From positions 62,001 to 126,000 of the forward strand of contig NZ_JAFIQU010000010.1 in NCBI RefSeq assembly GCF_017355985.1: a stretch of 64,000 nt of DNA, in the 5' to 3' direction. Positions 1-9,140 of the stretch are shown piece after piece. Origin of the DNA: Arenibaculum pallidiluteum. GTDB lineage: Bacteria > Pseudomonadota > Alphaproteobacteria > Azospirillales > Azospirillaceae. Under the pieces are notes generated by a model. It ran no database searches and was not told the origin of the DNA. It saw only the letters and a program-made list of their open reading frames with translations. Made by a program: the position numbers and the translations under genes. Each line of letters starts with the position of its first letter. Within the stretch, counting starts at the first letter, position 1.

Positions 1-362
1 CTCGAGATCCCGCGATGTTGGCATGAGGCCGGCCGAGTACGGCAAGGCATCACCGCAGTAGCAGCGTTGCTTCATCGCTCCCGGCCGGTGCCCGCCGTAT
101 CGACGACGCATTGAGTTGGCCCGACATCGCGGTCGATGACGTCTCACCAGTAGCGGCCGACCGGGACCAGGCCGCCTCGGCGGCGTCGACGGTCTCGCGG
201 AGGTCGTGCTCCTGGGCTATCGGGTGAGTTGCGGCTTTTCGACGAGCCGATGACGAGGGGCAGGGGGCGCTGCATGCGGGCGTTCGCCGGAAGGACGTAA
301 GAGGTCGAGCCATGTCGCCGGAGGGCATGGTGCCAGGCCTGATTTAATCGAACCGAGATGGC
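1..362. other. Left edge, no recognisable gene
   Basis: The first 360 bases contain only short overlapping open frames in several phases. None of their translations resembles a known protein, and none has a convincing ribosome binding site. The neighbouring transposase remnant suggests this is decayed or intergenic DNA. Confidence 0.5.
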
Positions 363-600
363 GTGACGATCGGGGCCATGCTGACCGATGCCATGCGGCA
401 CCGGCTTGCGCTGCTGCCGCCACCTCGGAAGCCCGGGGTCGGGTGCTTTACCCCGATCATCGGTGCATCATCGAGGCGGTCCTCTGGCTTGCGCGCAGCG
501 CTTTGTTGCGGCGCACGCTGCCGGGCGAAGCGATACCCGGCGCGGCCTCTGGTCTCATCTGCAAGGCAGGATCGTCGCCGGGACCTGGGCCCGCGTCGTC
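363..600 (+). pseudogene. IS5-type transposase N-terminal remnant
   Basis: Two reading frames together give the start of an IS5-family transposase. One frame reads LLPPPRKPG, and the next frame reads DHRCIIEAVLWLARS, which matches the family's conserved N-terminal DHRxxxxAxLWxxRTG block. A frame change lies near base 455, and recognisable similarity ends near base 510. Nothing resembling the DDE catalytic core follows, so this is a short dead fragment of the N-terminal helix-turn-helix part. Family assignment rests on this one block only. Confidence 0.5.
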
Positions 601-740
601 GTCGAACGGCGTGTCACGGTGACGGATGCGGGGTGGGACGCGTACCCGAACGCGTGCGGCAAATGCGGCATCGCCGTCGATGAACTGACAGGGGTCGGAT
701 CGACGACGATGCGGCATTGAGCCGGATCTAGAGCCTGTCT

Positions 741-1292
741 CTAGGCGACCTTTTCCACGCTGCCATCGAGGGCCATCAGAAGCAGCTCGACCTCGAGATC
801 CGAATGCCGGTCTCGGATCCGCTGGCCGAGCCGGTGTAGCACCTCTCCATGCACCGCGGCCTCATGAGCGCGATCTTCCTTCAAGTCCTGCCCGAGCAGG
901 ACGCGGTACGCACCGCAGTCGCGATGATCCATCACGATCACCTTGCGGATGTGGTGGAGCGACTTGGCGACCTCCACATGCCGCCAGAAGGTCTCGCCCC
1001 ACACGGGCTCCTTTTCGGTGATGGCGCCTAAGCTGGCGCCGGCCAGGATCACGTGGTCGTAGTTGTTGGTCAGGCCTCGCCCGTCCATGTAACGCGTGAC
1101 ATCGTCCATGAGGCGGTAGTCCATGCAGGACAGCAGCAGCACCTCGACGCCACCTCCGGCTACTGCTCGCCGCAGCGGCGCCGCGCTGAGCAGAGTCGCG
1201 CCGCCGCCCAGAGCGGCGAGCTTAAGAAAGCCGCGCCGGCCGGCGGCCAGGCCACGGCGCGAGCAGCAGCGGTCGTGACTGTTGGATAGCAT
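741..1292 (-). CDS. Tat-exported carbonic-anhydrase-like protein
   Basis: The 183-residue protein begins with a twin-arginine-type signal (RRGFLKLAALGGGATLLSAA), so it should be exported folded to the periplasm. The mature part carries SCMDYR and, about 60 residues later, DHRDCGAYR. These fit the C-x-D-x-R and H-x-x-C zinc-ligand motifs of beta-class carbonic anhydrase-like proteins. Length is shorter than classical beta enzymes, so it may be a carbonic-anhydrase-related protein rather than a proven hydratase. The start at 1292 is preferred over an upstream in-frame ATG at 1397 because GGAG lies about 7 bases upstream and the twin arginines then fall at the N-terminus. It stands alone beside transposase debris. 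Confidence 0.75.
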   Translation of the reverse strand: MLSNSHDRCCSRRGLAAGRRGFLKLAALGGGATLLSAAPLRRAVAGGGVEVLLLSCMDYRLMDDVTRYMDGRGLTNNYDHVILAGASLGAITEKEPVWGETFWRHVEVAKSLHHIRKVIVMDHRDCGAYRVLLGQDLKEDRAHEAAVHGEVLHRLGQRIRDRHSDLEVELLLMALDGSVEKVA

Positions 1293-1755
1293 CCTCGTTC
1301 TCCAGCGTTCGGATTGGGCGGCGCATCGCGGCCGCCACCGCACGCTAGGGCGGTGTTGTTTCAGGTCGATGCCGCGGCAGTCGGCGCCATGTATCAATCG
1401 TGCCGCGGCGGCAAGCCGCTCGAAGTGGATCAGCCAAGCGCCGCTTTGAGCACTTTGCCCTCCTGCTCACGCAGGCCGAGCCGCTAGCTCGGTTGGCAAG
1501 CTCAGGCAGTTCGGGTGCATCGTCACCCCCTGCGACAAGCTCGCCGCGCACAATGCCTCCCTCATCCACCGGGCCGCGCGGCGACCTGGAGGTGACGGAA
1601 GTATGTTTCATAGCATTGGGGGCGGAGGGCGCCGAGCCCAGGCCGTTGCTCGGCGGCGTCGTAAGCGATAAAGCTCGGCTCAGGGACTTGATGGCCCCAA
1701 AATCCTGGTATCTGTCGTTAAGCGGGCCACGGGTAGCGAGCCTGCCGTTATAGGG
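1293..1755. other. Intergenic, nothing recognised
   Basis: Open frames cross this stretch on both strands, but their translations are low-complexity arginine/alanine/serine-rich text with no family resemblance. I see no RNA gene or clear hairpin terminator. Confidence 0.4.
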
Positions 1756-2285
1756 ATGCGGCGCTGTCCTTCCGCATGTGCGAACATGCGGTCTTGCGAC
1801 GACGCTTCGGCAGCCGGCGCCTGCACATCCTCTTGCGTCCCGAGGGTCCGGTCTGGACCGGAGAGAATGCAACAGCCATGGCGCGAGGCGGCGCCTGCTA
1901 TGTGGGGGCGTCGCGACGTCTGGACGGCACCCTCGAGCGGACGCCGCTGGCGCCGCCGACCCGGCTCTTCGAGCCGCTGGCCAATCGTCCTCGTGCATGG
2001 CCGGTCGCGAGCGGCAGCGGTTCCGATTACTCAACTTGATCTACGATACCATCATGGAACGCTTGGCGGCCGGCGCCAATGCTGGTTCGCCGGCCGGAGC
2101 GTCCCCGCGCACGCTCGACACTGGTCTCACGCCGCGGGCGGCCTCCGTCATGGTCTCGGACTACGGCACGGACGTCACGTCCAATGCCGTGCTGCCCTGG
2201 TCCGACGATGCGGGCGTAGCCCGGCACTCCATCGCGCCGGGCAAGCCCATGCAAGTTCTTTCCGGGGTGTATTGTTCTCTTCAGA
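1756..2285 (+). pseudogene. IS3-family transposase (OrfB) remnant
   Basis: In one frame bases 1776-1850 encode RRRFGSRRLHILLRPEG, a near-exact version of the IS3 OrfB block RRFGYRRLHxLLRREG. In another frame bases 2015-2265 give RFRLLNLIYDT and then SDYGTDVTSNAVLPWS and IAPGKPMQ. These correspond to the rve-domain blocks around the second and third catalytic acidic residues (TDNGxEFTSxA, IxPGKPxxN). The two pieces lie in different phases with degraded text between them, and the C-terminus after GKPMQ is gone. It is clearly an inactive integrase-type transposase. Confidence 0.75.
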
Positions 2286-2405
2286 AGCGACATATGCGAA
2301 CCCCCGGTCTGCGGCGGCCGACACGGGCCCGCGGGGGCAACGCCCCCAGTCGGGCCCGCGAACATCGCCTACAGATCGGGAATCGAGCCTCATCCATCTG
2401 CCGCA

Positions 2406-2786
2406 TCAGGAGGCTTGCCTTGTGTCGGCGGCGGGCGACGCGGTCTCGATCGGGATCTGACGTATGTGCAGCATGTCGCCGGTGCGTGTCAGCTTGACGC
2501 CGCTCCGCGGCTGCTTCGGTTCGCCCGCTGCTTCGACGACCACGGATTGTCCGTCGGTAAGGTCCGAGACGAAGCGGACTGCGGTTTCGCCGTCGGCGGC
2601 CACCGTGGTGACGACATGGAAGCTCTCGGCCGTGGGGACGTAGTAGATCACTGCCGTGCAGTTCTCCTTCATCCGCAGGACATAGCCTTCGAACGGCCGT
2701 ATCTCGCCGGCTTGGGCGGTGGCGTGCATCACCATCGCGGCGAAAATCGTGGCGGCGCTTGCGGTGCGCGGGAAGAGGCGGGTCAT
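2406..2786 (-). CDS. Small exported protein of unknown function
   Basis: This 126-residue protein has a clear Sec signal peptide (about residues 1-26, ending HATAQA). A compact mature domain follows, with alternating hydrophobic positions typical of a small beta-rich periplasmic protein. The family is not recognised. A polar C-terminal tail ends ADTRQAS. It lies next to the DUF1127 gene on the same strand, 62 bases apart, and may be cotranscribed. No enzymatic motif is visible. Confidence 0.65.
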   Translation of the reverse strand: MTRLFPRTASAATIFAAMVMHATAQAGEIRPFEGYVLRMKENCTAVIYYVPTAESFHVVTTVAADGETAVRFVSDLTDGQSVVVEAAGEPKQPRSGVKLTRTGDMLHIRQIPIETASPAADTRQAS

Positions 2787-2848
2787 TGCTTGCTGGCTCC
2801 TAGGGTTGGTTTGGCGGCACGATGCTTGACCGGTGACCGCGGCTGGCG

Positions 2849-3079
2849 TCAGGCGCGCCAGAACGGCTTGCTGGTCTCGATCATGATTTCCGAGCGGGTG
2901 ATTCCGATGTCGCGCAGCAGGTGGGCATCCATGCCCGCGATGGCGGCGAGACGGCGGCGGCTCTCCACCCGATCGACCCAGGCACCCAGGGTCTTCTTGA
3001 TCACGTCGAGCACCGTGGACCTGCGCCGGTCTTCCAGCGGGGCGAGTTCACGAGAGAATTCGGCGATGGCTCTGTACAT
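2849..3079 (-). CDS. DUF1127 small regulatory-type protein
   Basis: The 76-residue product ends in the DUF1127 signature: RRRLAAIAGMDAHLLRDIG, then TRSEI and a terminal KPFWR. Short DUF1127 proteins are abundant in alphaproteobacteria and act in small-RNA turnover and in phosphate or carbon adaptation. The start at 3079 is chosen because GGAGAAGGAAA lies directly upstream. The longer in-frame start at 3259 would add 60 residues unlike the family. An arginine-rich N-terminal helix precedes the domain. The specific role cannot be read from sequence. Confidence 0.85.
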   Translation of the reverse strand: MYRAIAEFSRELAPLEDRRRSTVLDVIKKTLGAWVDRVESRRRLAAIAGMDAHLLRDIGITRSEIMIETSKPFWRA

Positions 3080-3330
3080 TTTCCTTCTCCACAGAACGGT
3101 CGTTTTCTGGGAGCGGAAGATGGGGCGGCTTGGTATCTGGCCGATGCCGTGGCGCCCGCACTCTGTATCAAACGTGTCGTGAGCCGGCCTGCGCGTGAGC
3201 AGGTGCACGCGCGCCCACTGCGTGCCTAGCGATTGCGCATGCTCGGCGTGGGGCGGCAACGCTCGCCGAAGCCGACTTTCCTGATTCAGGAGGCGCCGGG
3301 TTCCAGCCCGTGCCGCCGAAGCTCAGTCGG

Positions 3331-4632
3331 TCAATGCAAGGGCCGCGTTGCCGATGTGGGCGTTGCGCGCAAGGTGAGAGCCCAGAAGGCGAGCGTAACC
3401 ACACCGATGGCGGCGCCAAGCGCGCTCACGCCGGTCCAGCCCGCATGGTCAAAGGCCAATGTTGAGGATGAGGAGCCGATAGCACTGCCGAGGGAATAGA
3501 AGACCATGTAGGCGGCGGTCAGGCGGCTCTGCGCCTCAGGCCTTTGACGATAGATCATGCCCTGGTTTGTGACATGCACTGCCTGCAGCCCGAAGTCGAG
3601 GACAAGCACCCCTGCGATCAGCCACCAAATCGAATGGGATAGGAGCGAGATCGGCAGCCAGGCAACGAGCATGAGGATGAGGGCGACGCCTGTAACACGT
3701 TGCCCGTGCCCGCGGTCGGTCCACCGCCCAGCCTTGGCCGCGCCGAGCGCCCCGGCAGCACCCGCCAGTCCGAACAGGCCGATCACCGTGTGCGACAGTG
3801 AAAATGGTGGTGCGCTCAGCGGGAGCACCAGAGGCGTCAACAGTGTCGTGACCTGGGCGAAGATCAGCATGCCGATGATGGCGCGGATGCGCAGCACGGG
3901 CTCGTCAACGAAGAGTGTGAACATGGATCCGACGAGCCGCGGGTAGGCGATCCGGCTCCTGGCGCGCACGTCTCGTGGAAGCGCTTTGGCGAGGATTGCG
4001 GCGACGATGAAAGTCAGGAGCGCGGACAGGAGATAGACGGAACGCCAGCCGGAAAGATCGGCGGATGCGCCGGCGACGGTGCGCGCCAGAAGGATGCCGA
4101 GGACAATGCCTGTCGTGACGATCCCGACAACATGGCCGCGCTCGGCCGGCCGCACCAAGCTCGCTGCGTAGGCGACGAAGGCTTGCGTCACGACCGCGAG
4201 GAGGCCCGTCATGGCCATCGACGCCAGCAGCATCGGGCCAGTGGAGGCGTTGGCAACCGCGACAAGCGCGGCGACCAGGAGCAGAAGCTGCCCCACGACG
4301 AGTTTGCGTCGGTCGATGAGATCCCCGACCGGAACGAGGAAGATGAGCCCCAGCCCATACCCAGCCTGGGTGGCAGCCACGACCAGGCCCACGGTCGCGC
4401 GCGGAAGACGCAGATCCTCGGACATCAGGTCGAGGAGCGGATGAGCGAAATATGCGTTGGCTACGGCCAAGCCGGCAGCCACCGCGAACAACAAGTAGAT
4501 CAGCCTCGATGCTCGTGGTGAAGCCTGCTTGGGGGCTTCACCCCCGGACCATTCCTGGTGCTGCTCCCCCGTCCCGCTCTGGATGTCCGCGCTGACGTCT
4601 TCGGAGCGGGTTCTGCTGCGTCCCGATAGCAT
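3331..4632 (-). CDS. MFS transporter, probable drug or metabolite efflux
   Basis: At 433 residues with twelve predicted membrane segments, this is a typical major facilitator. A polar N-terminal extension (about 40 residues) precedes helix 1. The loop between helices 2 and 3 reads GDLIDRRKLVVGQ, the MFS motif A. It resembles YnfM/YgaY-type efflux proteins. The gene is transcribed away from an HxlR-family regulator, and two matching inverted repeats lie in the shared promoter region. This arrangement is usual for a ligand-inducible exporter and its repressor. The substrate is unknown. An internal start nearer helix 1 is possible. Confidence 0.85.
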   Translation of the reverse strand: MLSGRSRTRSEDVSADIQSGTGEQHQEWSGGEAPKQASPRASRLIYLLFAVAAGLAVANAYFAHPLLDLMSEDLRLPRATVGLVVAATQAGYGLGLIFLVPVGDLIDRRKLVVGQLLLLVAALVAVANASTGPMLLASMAMTGLLAVVTQAFVAYAASLVRPAERGHVVGIVTTGIVLGILLARTVAGASADLSGWRSVYLLSALLTFIVAAILAKALPRDVRARSRIAYPRLVGSMFTLFVDEPVLRIRAIIGMLIFAQVTTLLTPLVLPLSAPPFSLSHTVIGLFGLAGAAGALGAAKAGRWTDRGHGQRVTGVALILMLVAWLPISLLSHSIWWLIAGVLVLDFGLQAVHVTNQGMIYRQRPEAQSRLTAAYMVFYSLGSAIGSSSSTLAFDHAGWTGVSALGAAIGVVTLAFWALTLRATPTSATRPLH

Positions 4633-4651
4633 GGAAGCCTCCCGATCGTTG

Positions 4652-4706
4652 AGGTTTCATGATGAAACCTATTGAATCCTGCGGGCATTGGTTTTATTAT
4701 GCAACC
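4652..4706. promoter_or_regulatory. Two putative HxlR operators between regulator and MFS gene
   Basis: Bases 4652-4670 form a perfect odd-length inverted repeat, AGGTTTCAT-G-ATGAAACCT. Bases 4690-4706 repeat the pattern imperfectly, GGTTTTAT-T-ATGCAACC. The shared consensus is GGTTNCAT-N-ATGNAACC, with centres 37 bases apart. Both sit between the divergent starts at 4632 and 4753, where a regulator would control both promoters. Their presence also argues against the early ATG at 4672 as the regulator start. Protein binding is inferred. Confidence 0.6.
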
Positions 4707-4752
4707 TGTTTTTGGGGTCACTGTCCGTTGCGAGGACATGCGAGAGGGGCGG

Positions 4753-5208
4753 ATGGTCAGGCGTAAGAGCCTCAAGGGAGACTATTGCCCCAGCGCCAGG
4801 TCACTCGACGCGATCGGCGACTGGTGGTCTTTGTTGATCGTGCGTGATGCGTTCGACGGGCTGACCCGCTTCAACGAGTTCCAAAAGAGCCTTGGCATCG
4901 CCAAGAACATTCTTTCGGACCGGCTTCGCACCCTGGTCGCACGGGGCATACTGAAGGCTGTTCCGGCCGGCGACGGTTCACATCAGGAGTATCGCCTGAC
5001 CGAGAAGGGGCGTGACCTTTTCCCGGTCATGGTTGCCTTGAGGCAATGGGGAGAACAGCATTTGTTCTTGCCCGGCGAAAAGCACTCGAAACTCGTGGAG
5101 CGTGATACCGGAAAGACCATTCGCCTCGAGGTTCGCACTGAGGATGGCCGCCCGGTCGGCCCCGACGATGCCGTGATCCTGAGAGTGCCGGAACCGGAGG
5201 CCCCGTGA
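4753..5208 (+). CDS. HxlR-family winged-helix transcriptional regulator
   Basis: The 151-residue protein starts with DYCPSARSLDAIGDWWSLLI, the HxlR hallmark with its redox- or ligand-sensing cysteine. A winged helix follows (FNEFQKSLGIAKNILSDRL, then YRLTEKGRDLFPVM). Proteins of this family respond to electrophiles or drugs and usually control a neighbouring gene, here the divergent MFS transporter. The start at 4753 follows GAGAGGGG. ATGs at 4672 and 4738 are in frame, but the first lies inside the operator region. The C-terminal 40 residues extend past the usual domain and are charged. Confidence 0.88.
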   Translation: MVRRKSLKGDYCPSARSLDAIGDWWSLLIVRDAFDGLTRFNEFQKSLGIAKNILSDRLRTLVARGILKAVPAGDGSHQEYRLTEKGRDLFPVMVALRQWGEQHLFLPGEKHSKLVERDTGKTIRLEVRTEDGRPVGPDDAVILRVPEPEAP

Positions 5209-5297
5209 TGTCCGGCACACTTGGCAGGTTCTTCTTACGGATCAACGGATCCAAGAGATGATGAAGCTGCCATGAGCCCTCCGTAGCAGCCTTCAGG

Positions 5298-5585
5298 ATG
5301 GCTCGCAGCGGCAAGGAAGCGGCCATGAAGACCGGCCATCTCGAACGCATTGCGAACGAACTCCTGAGGGAGCACGGGCCGTCCGCGCTGAGCCATGCCC
5401 AACATTGGGCCGACAAGGCGGCAAGGGAGGATCAGCGCAGCGCCGCAATGTTCTGGCGGAGGATCGCGGCCATAGTGCTCACGCGTCTCGCCCAGGAAGA
5501 CGATTTCCGCCGGGGCACGGCGGCTGTCGTCAACGTGACCTCGGCGGGCGCGGCCAACGACGCAGGGGCTCCGCCGCGCGACTGA
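5298..5585 (+). CDS. Small hypothetical protein
   Basis: This 95-residue protein has an amphipathic helical core (residues about 10-65, including HLERIANELLREHG and FWRRIAAIVLTRLA). The core resembles short uncharacterised helical proteins common in alphaproteobacteria. A start at the second ATG (base 5325) is also possible. No signal peptide, membrane segment or catalytic motif is visible. It lies between the HxlR gene and the MHYT kinase on the same strand, with gaps too long to claim an operon. Confidence 0.55.
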   Translation: MARSGKEAAMKTGHLERIANELLREHGPSALSHAQHWADKAAREDQRSAAMFWRRIAAIVLTRLAQEDDFRRGTAAVVNVTSAGAANDAGAPPRD

Positions 5586-5826
5586 CCTGCGCATCACCAG
5601 AAGCCTGAGCGGCCCGCGCTGTCGCTGTGCCTCCTGTCCGGCCTTAGACGGTGCGGTCACGTAGTGCACCGTGACGATATTGCGCCTGACCAGGACGGAA
5701 TGCTCTCGGCGACGCCGCGGGTCTGGCCGGTCCGAGGTGATACTTCTCCCTTTGATGGCAGATTGTTAAACATTATCAGCATTACTAATGATTTTCTGAC
5801 ATGCGGCGTTTTTGGAACAGGACAGC

Positions 5827-7884
5827 ATGAGGTTCGAGTTGATGGGGCTGTGCTTCACATCGGGCGAGAGCGGCCTGCCGTTCTCCCACGACCCGTGGCT
5901 CGTAGCCCTCTCCTACCTGACGGCAGCGTTCGGATCCTTTGTCGCACTCGACATGATCGAACGTCTGCGCAGCACGTCAGGGCAGGCGCGCCTGACTTGG
6001 CATGCCGGCGCTGCGGCGGCGCTCGGGGGCGGAATCTGGTCGATGCACTTCATCGGCATGCTGGCATTCCGGGCCCCCGTGCCGTTGTCCTACGATCCAG
6101 CGATCACTGCCGCCTCTCTTGTCATTGCCGTTGCCTTTGTCGCGGCCGGCATCGAGGTCGTCCGGCGGGGCGCGATCGCGTCAACGCGGATCCTGTCGGC
6201 GGGTTCCTTGGTCGGGCTCGGCGTTGCCGCTATGCACTATGTGGGAATGGCGGCGGTGGAACTGCCCGGGAGCGTCGCCTACGATCCCCTGTGGTTCTCG
6301 GCCTCTGTTGCGATCGCGGTAGCCGCAGCGAGCGCGGCGCTGCTCCTCGCCTTCACCCTGAGAGACGCCAGGCAGCGAGTGGCGGCGGCCCTGGTGATGG
6401 CCGTCGCCATTTGCGGAATGCACTACACCGGCATGGCGGCGACCGTGATCCTGCTCGATCCGTCGACGGAACTGGGCGATCCCATGCCGCAGGTGCCACT
6501 TGCCACGGCGGTTGCGGCCGTGACCTATGCGCTGCTGGTCCTCGCCCTGGTCGCCGTGTTCGCTGACCGCAGGCTGACCGCAGCGGCGAACCGCGAGGCG
6601 GAGCGCCTGCGTGCGATCAACCGTGCGCTGGAGCAGGAGGTCGAGGAGCGGCTGCGCATCGAGGACGAACTGATGGCTGCACGCGACGGGCTCGAGCAGC
6701 GGGTTTCGGAACGAACGCGGGACCTCGACGACGCCCGAGCCCGTGCCGAGGCCGCAAGCCGGGCCAAGTCCGACTTCCTCGCCAATATGAGCCACGAGCT
6801 ACGCACGCCACTGAATGCCATTCTTGGCTTCGCGCAGCTCCTGGAGTTCAACAGCGCCCGCGAGCCACTCACCACCAAACAGGGCCGCGCGGTCGAGCAG
6901 ATCGCGAAGTCGGGCCGGCATCTCCTCCGGCTGATCGACGAGGTGCTCGATCTCGCCCGCGTCGAGGCCGGCCGCCTCTCGATGTCGGTCGAGGCCGTCG
7001 ATGTCGGGGGCGTCATCGACGAAGTCGTCTCGACGCTCCAGCCCGTTGCCGAGGCCGCCGAGGTGACGATCCACGTGCGAGGCGCCACGGACGTGCCGTC
7101 CATACTCGCGGACCGGACACGTCTGACCCAGGTCCTTTCCAATCTCGTCTCCAACGCGATCAAGTACAACCGTCGCGGCGGTGCCGTCCATGTCGAGACA
7201 CAGCGAAACCGGGATGGGCTCGCGGAAGTCTCGGTGCGCGATACGGGCATGGGCATCCCGGTCGACCGGCTTGCCGAGCTCTTTCAGCCGTTCAACCGGT
7301 TGGGGCGGGAGCATGGACCGATCGAAGGCACCGGGATCGGACTGACGATCACCAACCGCCTGGTCGAGGCTATGGAAGGCCGGATCGAAGTGGACAGCAC
7401 GCCCGGTGTCGGCAGCATCTTCCGTGTTTCGCTGCCTGTCGCGGCTGTCAGGCCCGAGCAGACCGGCACCCTCGGTCAGGCCGAGGTCGAGCCCGGCACG
7501 AAGGCGCGCTCACTCCTCTATGTCGAGGACAATCCCTCCAATATCCAGCTCATGCAGGATCTGGCAGAGACGATCGGAGCCTTTAACCTGCTCGTGGCGG
7601 CGGATCCGCGCATCGGCCTTGACCTGGCGCGGGCGCATCGGCCGGACGTGGTCGTGTTGGATATCAACCTGCCGGGCATGGACGGCTTCGAGGTACTGAA
7701 GCGCCTCAAGGCGGATCCCATGACGGCGTCGATCCCGGTCCTGGCGCTCAGCGCCAATGCCATGCCGCGGGCGGCCGAGAAGGGACTTGCTGCAGGATTC
7801 CGGCGATATTTGACGAAGCCGATCCAGATCCCAGAGTTCCTGGCCGCCCTCGACGAAGCGTTGGAAACCAGTAATGCGGCCTGA
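5827..7884 (+). CDS. MHYT-domain hybrid sensor histidine kinase
   Basis: The roughly 685-residue membrane kinase has, in order: an MHYT sensor with seven predicted helices and three motif copies (MHFIGM about 73, MHYVGM about 136, MHYTGM about 198); a charged coiled coil (about 250-315); a HisKA domain with SHELRTP (phospho-His about 323); an HATPase with SNLVSNAIKYN, DTGMGIP and GTGIGLT; and a C-terminal receiver with phospho-acceptor Asp about 612 in VVVLDINLPGMDG. MHYT domains are thought to bind copper and sense O2, CO or NO. A TTG codon five residues upstream (5812) is an alternative start. The stop overlaps the HD-GYP gene, so signalling probably passes to it. Confidence 0.93.
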   Translation: MRFELMGLCFTSGESGLPFSHDPWLVALSYLTAAFGSFVALDMIERLRSTSGQARLTWHAGAAAALGGGIWSMHFIGMLAFRAPVPLSYDPAITAASLVIAVAFVAAGIEVVRRGAIASTRILSAGSLVGLGVAAMHYVGMAAVELPGSVAYDPLWFSASVAIAVAAASAALLLAFTLRDARQRVAAALVMAVAICGMHYTGMAATVILLDPSTELGDPMPQVPLATAVAAVTYALLVLALVAVFADRRLTAAANREAERLRAINRALEQEVEERLRIEDELMAARDGLEQRVSERTRDLDDARARAEAASRAKSDFLANMSHELRTPLNAILGFAQLLEFNSAREPLTTKQGRAVEQIAKSGRHLLRLIDEVLDLARVEAGRLSMSVEAVDVGGVIDEVVSTLQPVAEAAEVTIHVRGATDVPSILADRTRLTQVLSNLVSNAIKYNRRGGAVHVETQRNRDGLAEVSVRDTGMGIPVDRLAELFQPFNRLGREHGPIEGTGIGLTITNRLVEAMEGRIEVDSTPGVGSIFRVSLPVAAVRPEQTGTLGQAEVEPGTKARSLLYVEDNPSNIQLMQDLAETIGAFNLLVAADPRIGLDLARAHRPDVVVLDINLPGMDGFEVLKRLKADPMTASIPVLALSANAMPRAAEKGLAAGFRRYLTKPIQIPEFLAALDEALETSNAA

Positions 7885-8956
7885 GGCGCCTGAAGAGCAC
7901 GTCATGGCGCGAATCCTCGTCGTAGACGACGTGCCCGCCAATGTAGAAATGCTCGAAGAATTGCTGACCGCGGCAGGCTACGCGAATGTCGCGACAGCGA
8001 CCGATCCCGCTGAGGGTCTCGAGAAGTTCGGGCTTTTCAATCCCGATCTCGTCCTGCTGGACTTTCGCATGCCCAGGCTGGACGGTGCCGCCTTCCTCCG
8101 GGAGGCCCGCCGCCGCTTCCCGGACCTCGCGCCACCGGTGTTGGTGCTCACGGCGCAGACCGACCAAGCGACCCGCCGCGTGGCACTCGAGGCGGGCGCG
8201 CGAGACTTCGTGTCGAAGCCCCTTGAGTTTTGGGAGCTGTTGGCGCGAGTCCGCAACCTCTTGGAACTGCACATGCTCGCCAAAGCACAGAAGGCCAAGG
8301 CCGACACCCTGGAGGTTGCCGTCCGTGCACGGACGCATGAGCTCGAGCGGGTGCACCGCGAGGTGGTGCGACGCCTGTGCGCGGCGGGTGAATTCCGAGA
8401 CGCCGATACCGGACAGCATGTGGTGCGCATCGGCGTCATGGCGGGGGTGCTCGCCAGGGCGGCTGGCTGCACGGACGCGTGCGTCAATCTCGTCGAGACC
8501 GCAGCGCCGCTGCATGACATCGGGAAGATCGCCATACCTGACCGCATCCTGCTGAAGCCCGGTCCGCTGGACGAGACTGAGTGGAAGGTCATGCAGGGGC
8601 ACACGGTCGCCGGACACCGTATTCTCGCAGGCAGCGGGATCGCGATGCTGGACGCAGCTGCGGAGATTGCGCTTTGTCATCATGAGCACTGGAACGGCAG
8701 TGGCTATCCCCGTGGCCTCGCCGGCGAGGCGATCCCTCTGAATGGGCGGATCGTCGCAGTCGTCGACGTCTTCGACGCGCTGTGCTCGCCGAGGCCCTAT
8801 AAGCGGCCCTGGCCAGCTATCGAGGTGGCAGCCTATTTGCGCACGCACGCGGGTAGCCAGTTCGATCCGAAACTGGTGGATTGCTTCCTGGCTGGATTCG
8901 ACCGCATGCTGAAGTTGCGTGACGACCTTGACAGCGCATCTGGCCTCAGTTTGTGA
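7874..8956 (+). CDS. HD-GYP response regulator (c-di-GMP phosphodiesterase, RpfG type)
   Basis: An N-terminal receiver (phospho-Asp about 63 in LVLLDFRMP) is joined by a coiled linker to an HD-GYP domain with HDIGK (about 214) and HHEHWNGSGYP (about 269-279). All the expected metal-binding motifs are present, so it should hydrolyse cyclic di-GMP. Its start overlaps the end of the MHYT kinase gene by 11 bases, which suggests translational coupling and a kinase-regulator pair. An alternative ATG at 7904 sits just before the receiver beta-strand. The likely output is control of motility or biofilm through c-di-GMP. Confidence 0.92.
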   Translation: MRPEAPEEHVMARILVVDDVPANVEMLEELLTAAGYANVATATDPAEGLEKFGLFNPDLVLLDFRMPRLDGAAFLREARRRFPDLAPPVLVLTAQTDQATRRVALEAGARDFVSKPLEFWELLARVRNLLELHMLAKAQKAKADTLEVAVRARTHELERVHREVVRRLCAAGEFRDADTGQHVVRIGVMAGVLARAAGCTDACVNLVETAAPLHDIGKIAIPDRILLKPGPLDETEWKVMQGHTVAGHRILAGSGIAMLDAAAEIALCHHEHWNGSGYPRGLAGEAIPLNGRIVAVVDVFDALCSPRPYKRPWPAIEVAAYLRTHAGSQFDPKLVDCFLAGFDRMLKLRDDLDSASGLSL

Positions 8957-9140
8957 CGCCGACGCACAAGTTTGTCAGGATCCCCGTTCCGATCCCCTGA
9001 AGCCTCTTCGCCGGGAGGGGCCGTCAACAGCCGGATTGCACCACGACACGGTTGAAACATCTTCCCGCGCCTCGCGGCGACGGGCTGAAACAACGTCCGT
9101 CTAGTAAGGCTCGGCCGGCGCGCTGCACAGGGAGGTCCCG

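Noticed and set aside
1345..2034. Minus-strand frame of about 230 codons near the left end
   Set aside because: Its translation has no family resemblance and it overlaps the IS3 remnant read on the other strand.
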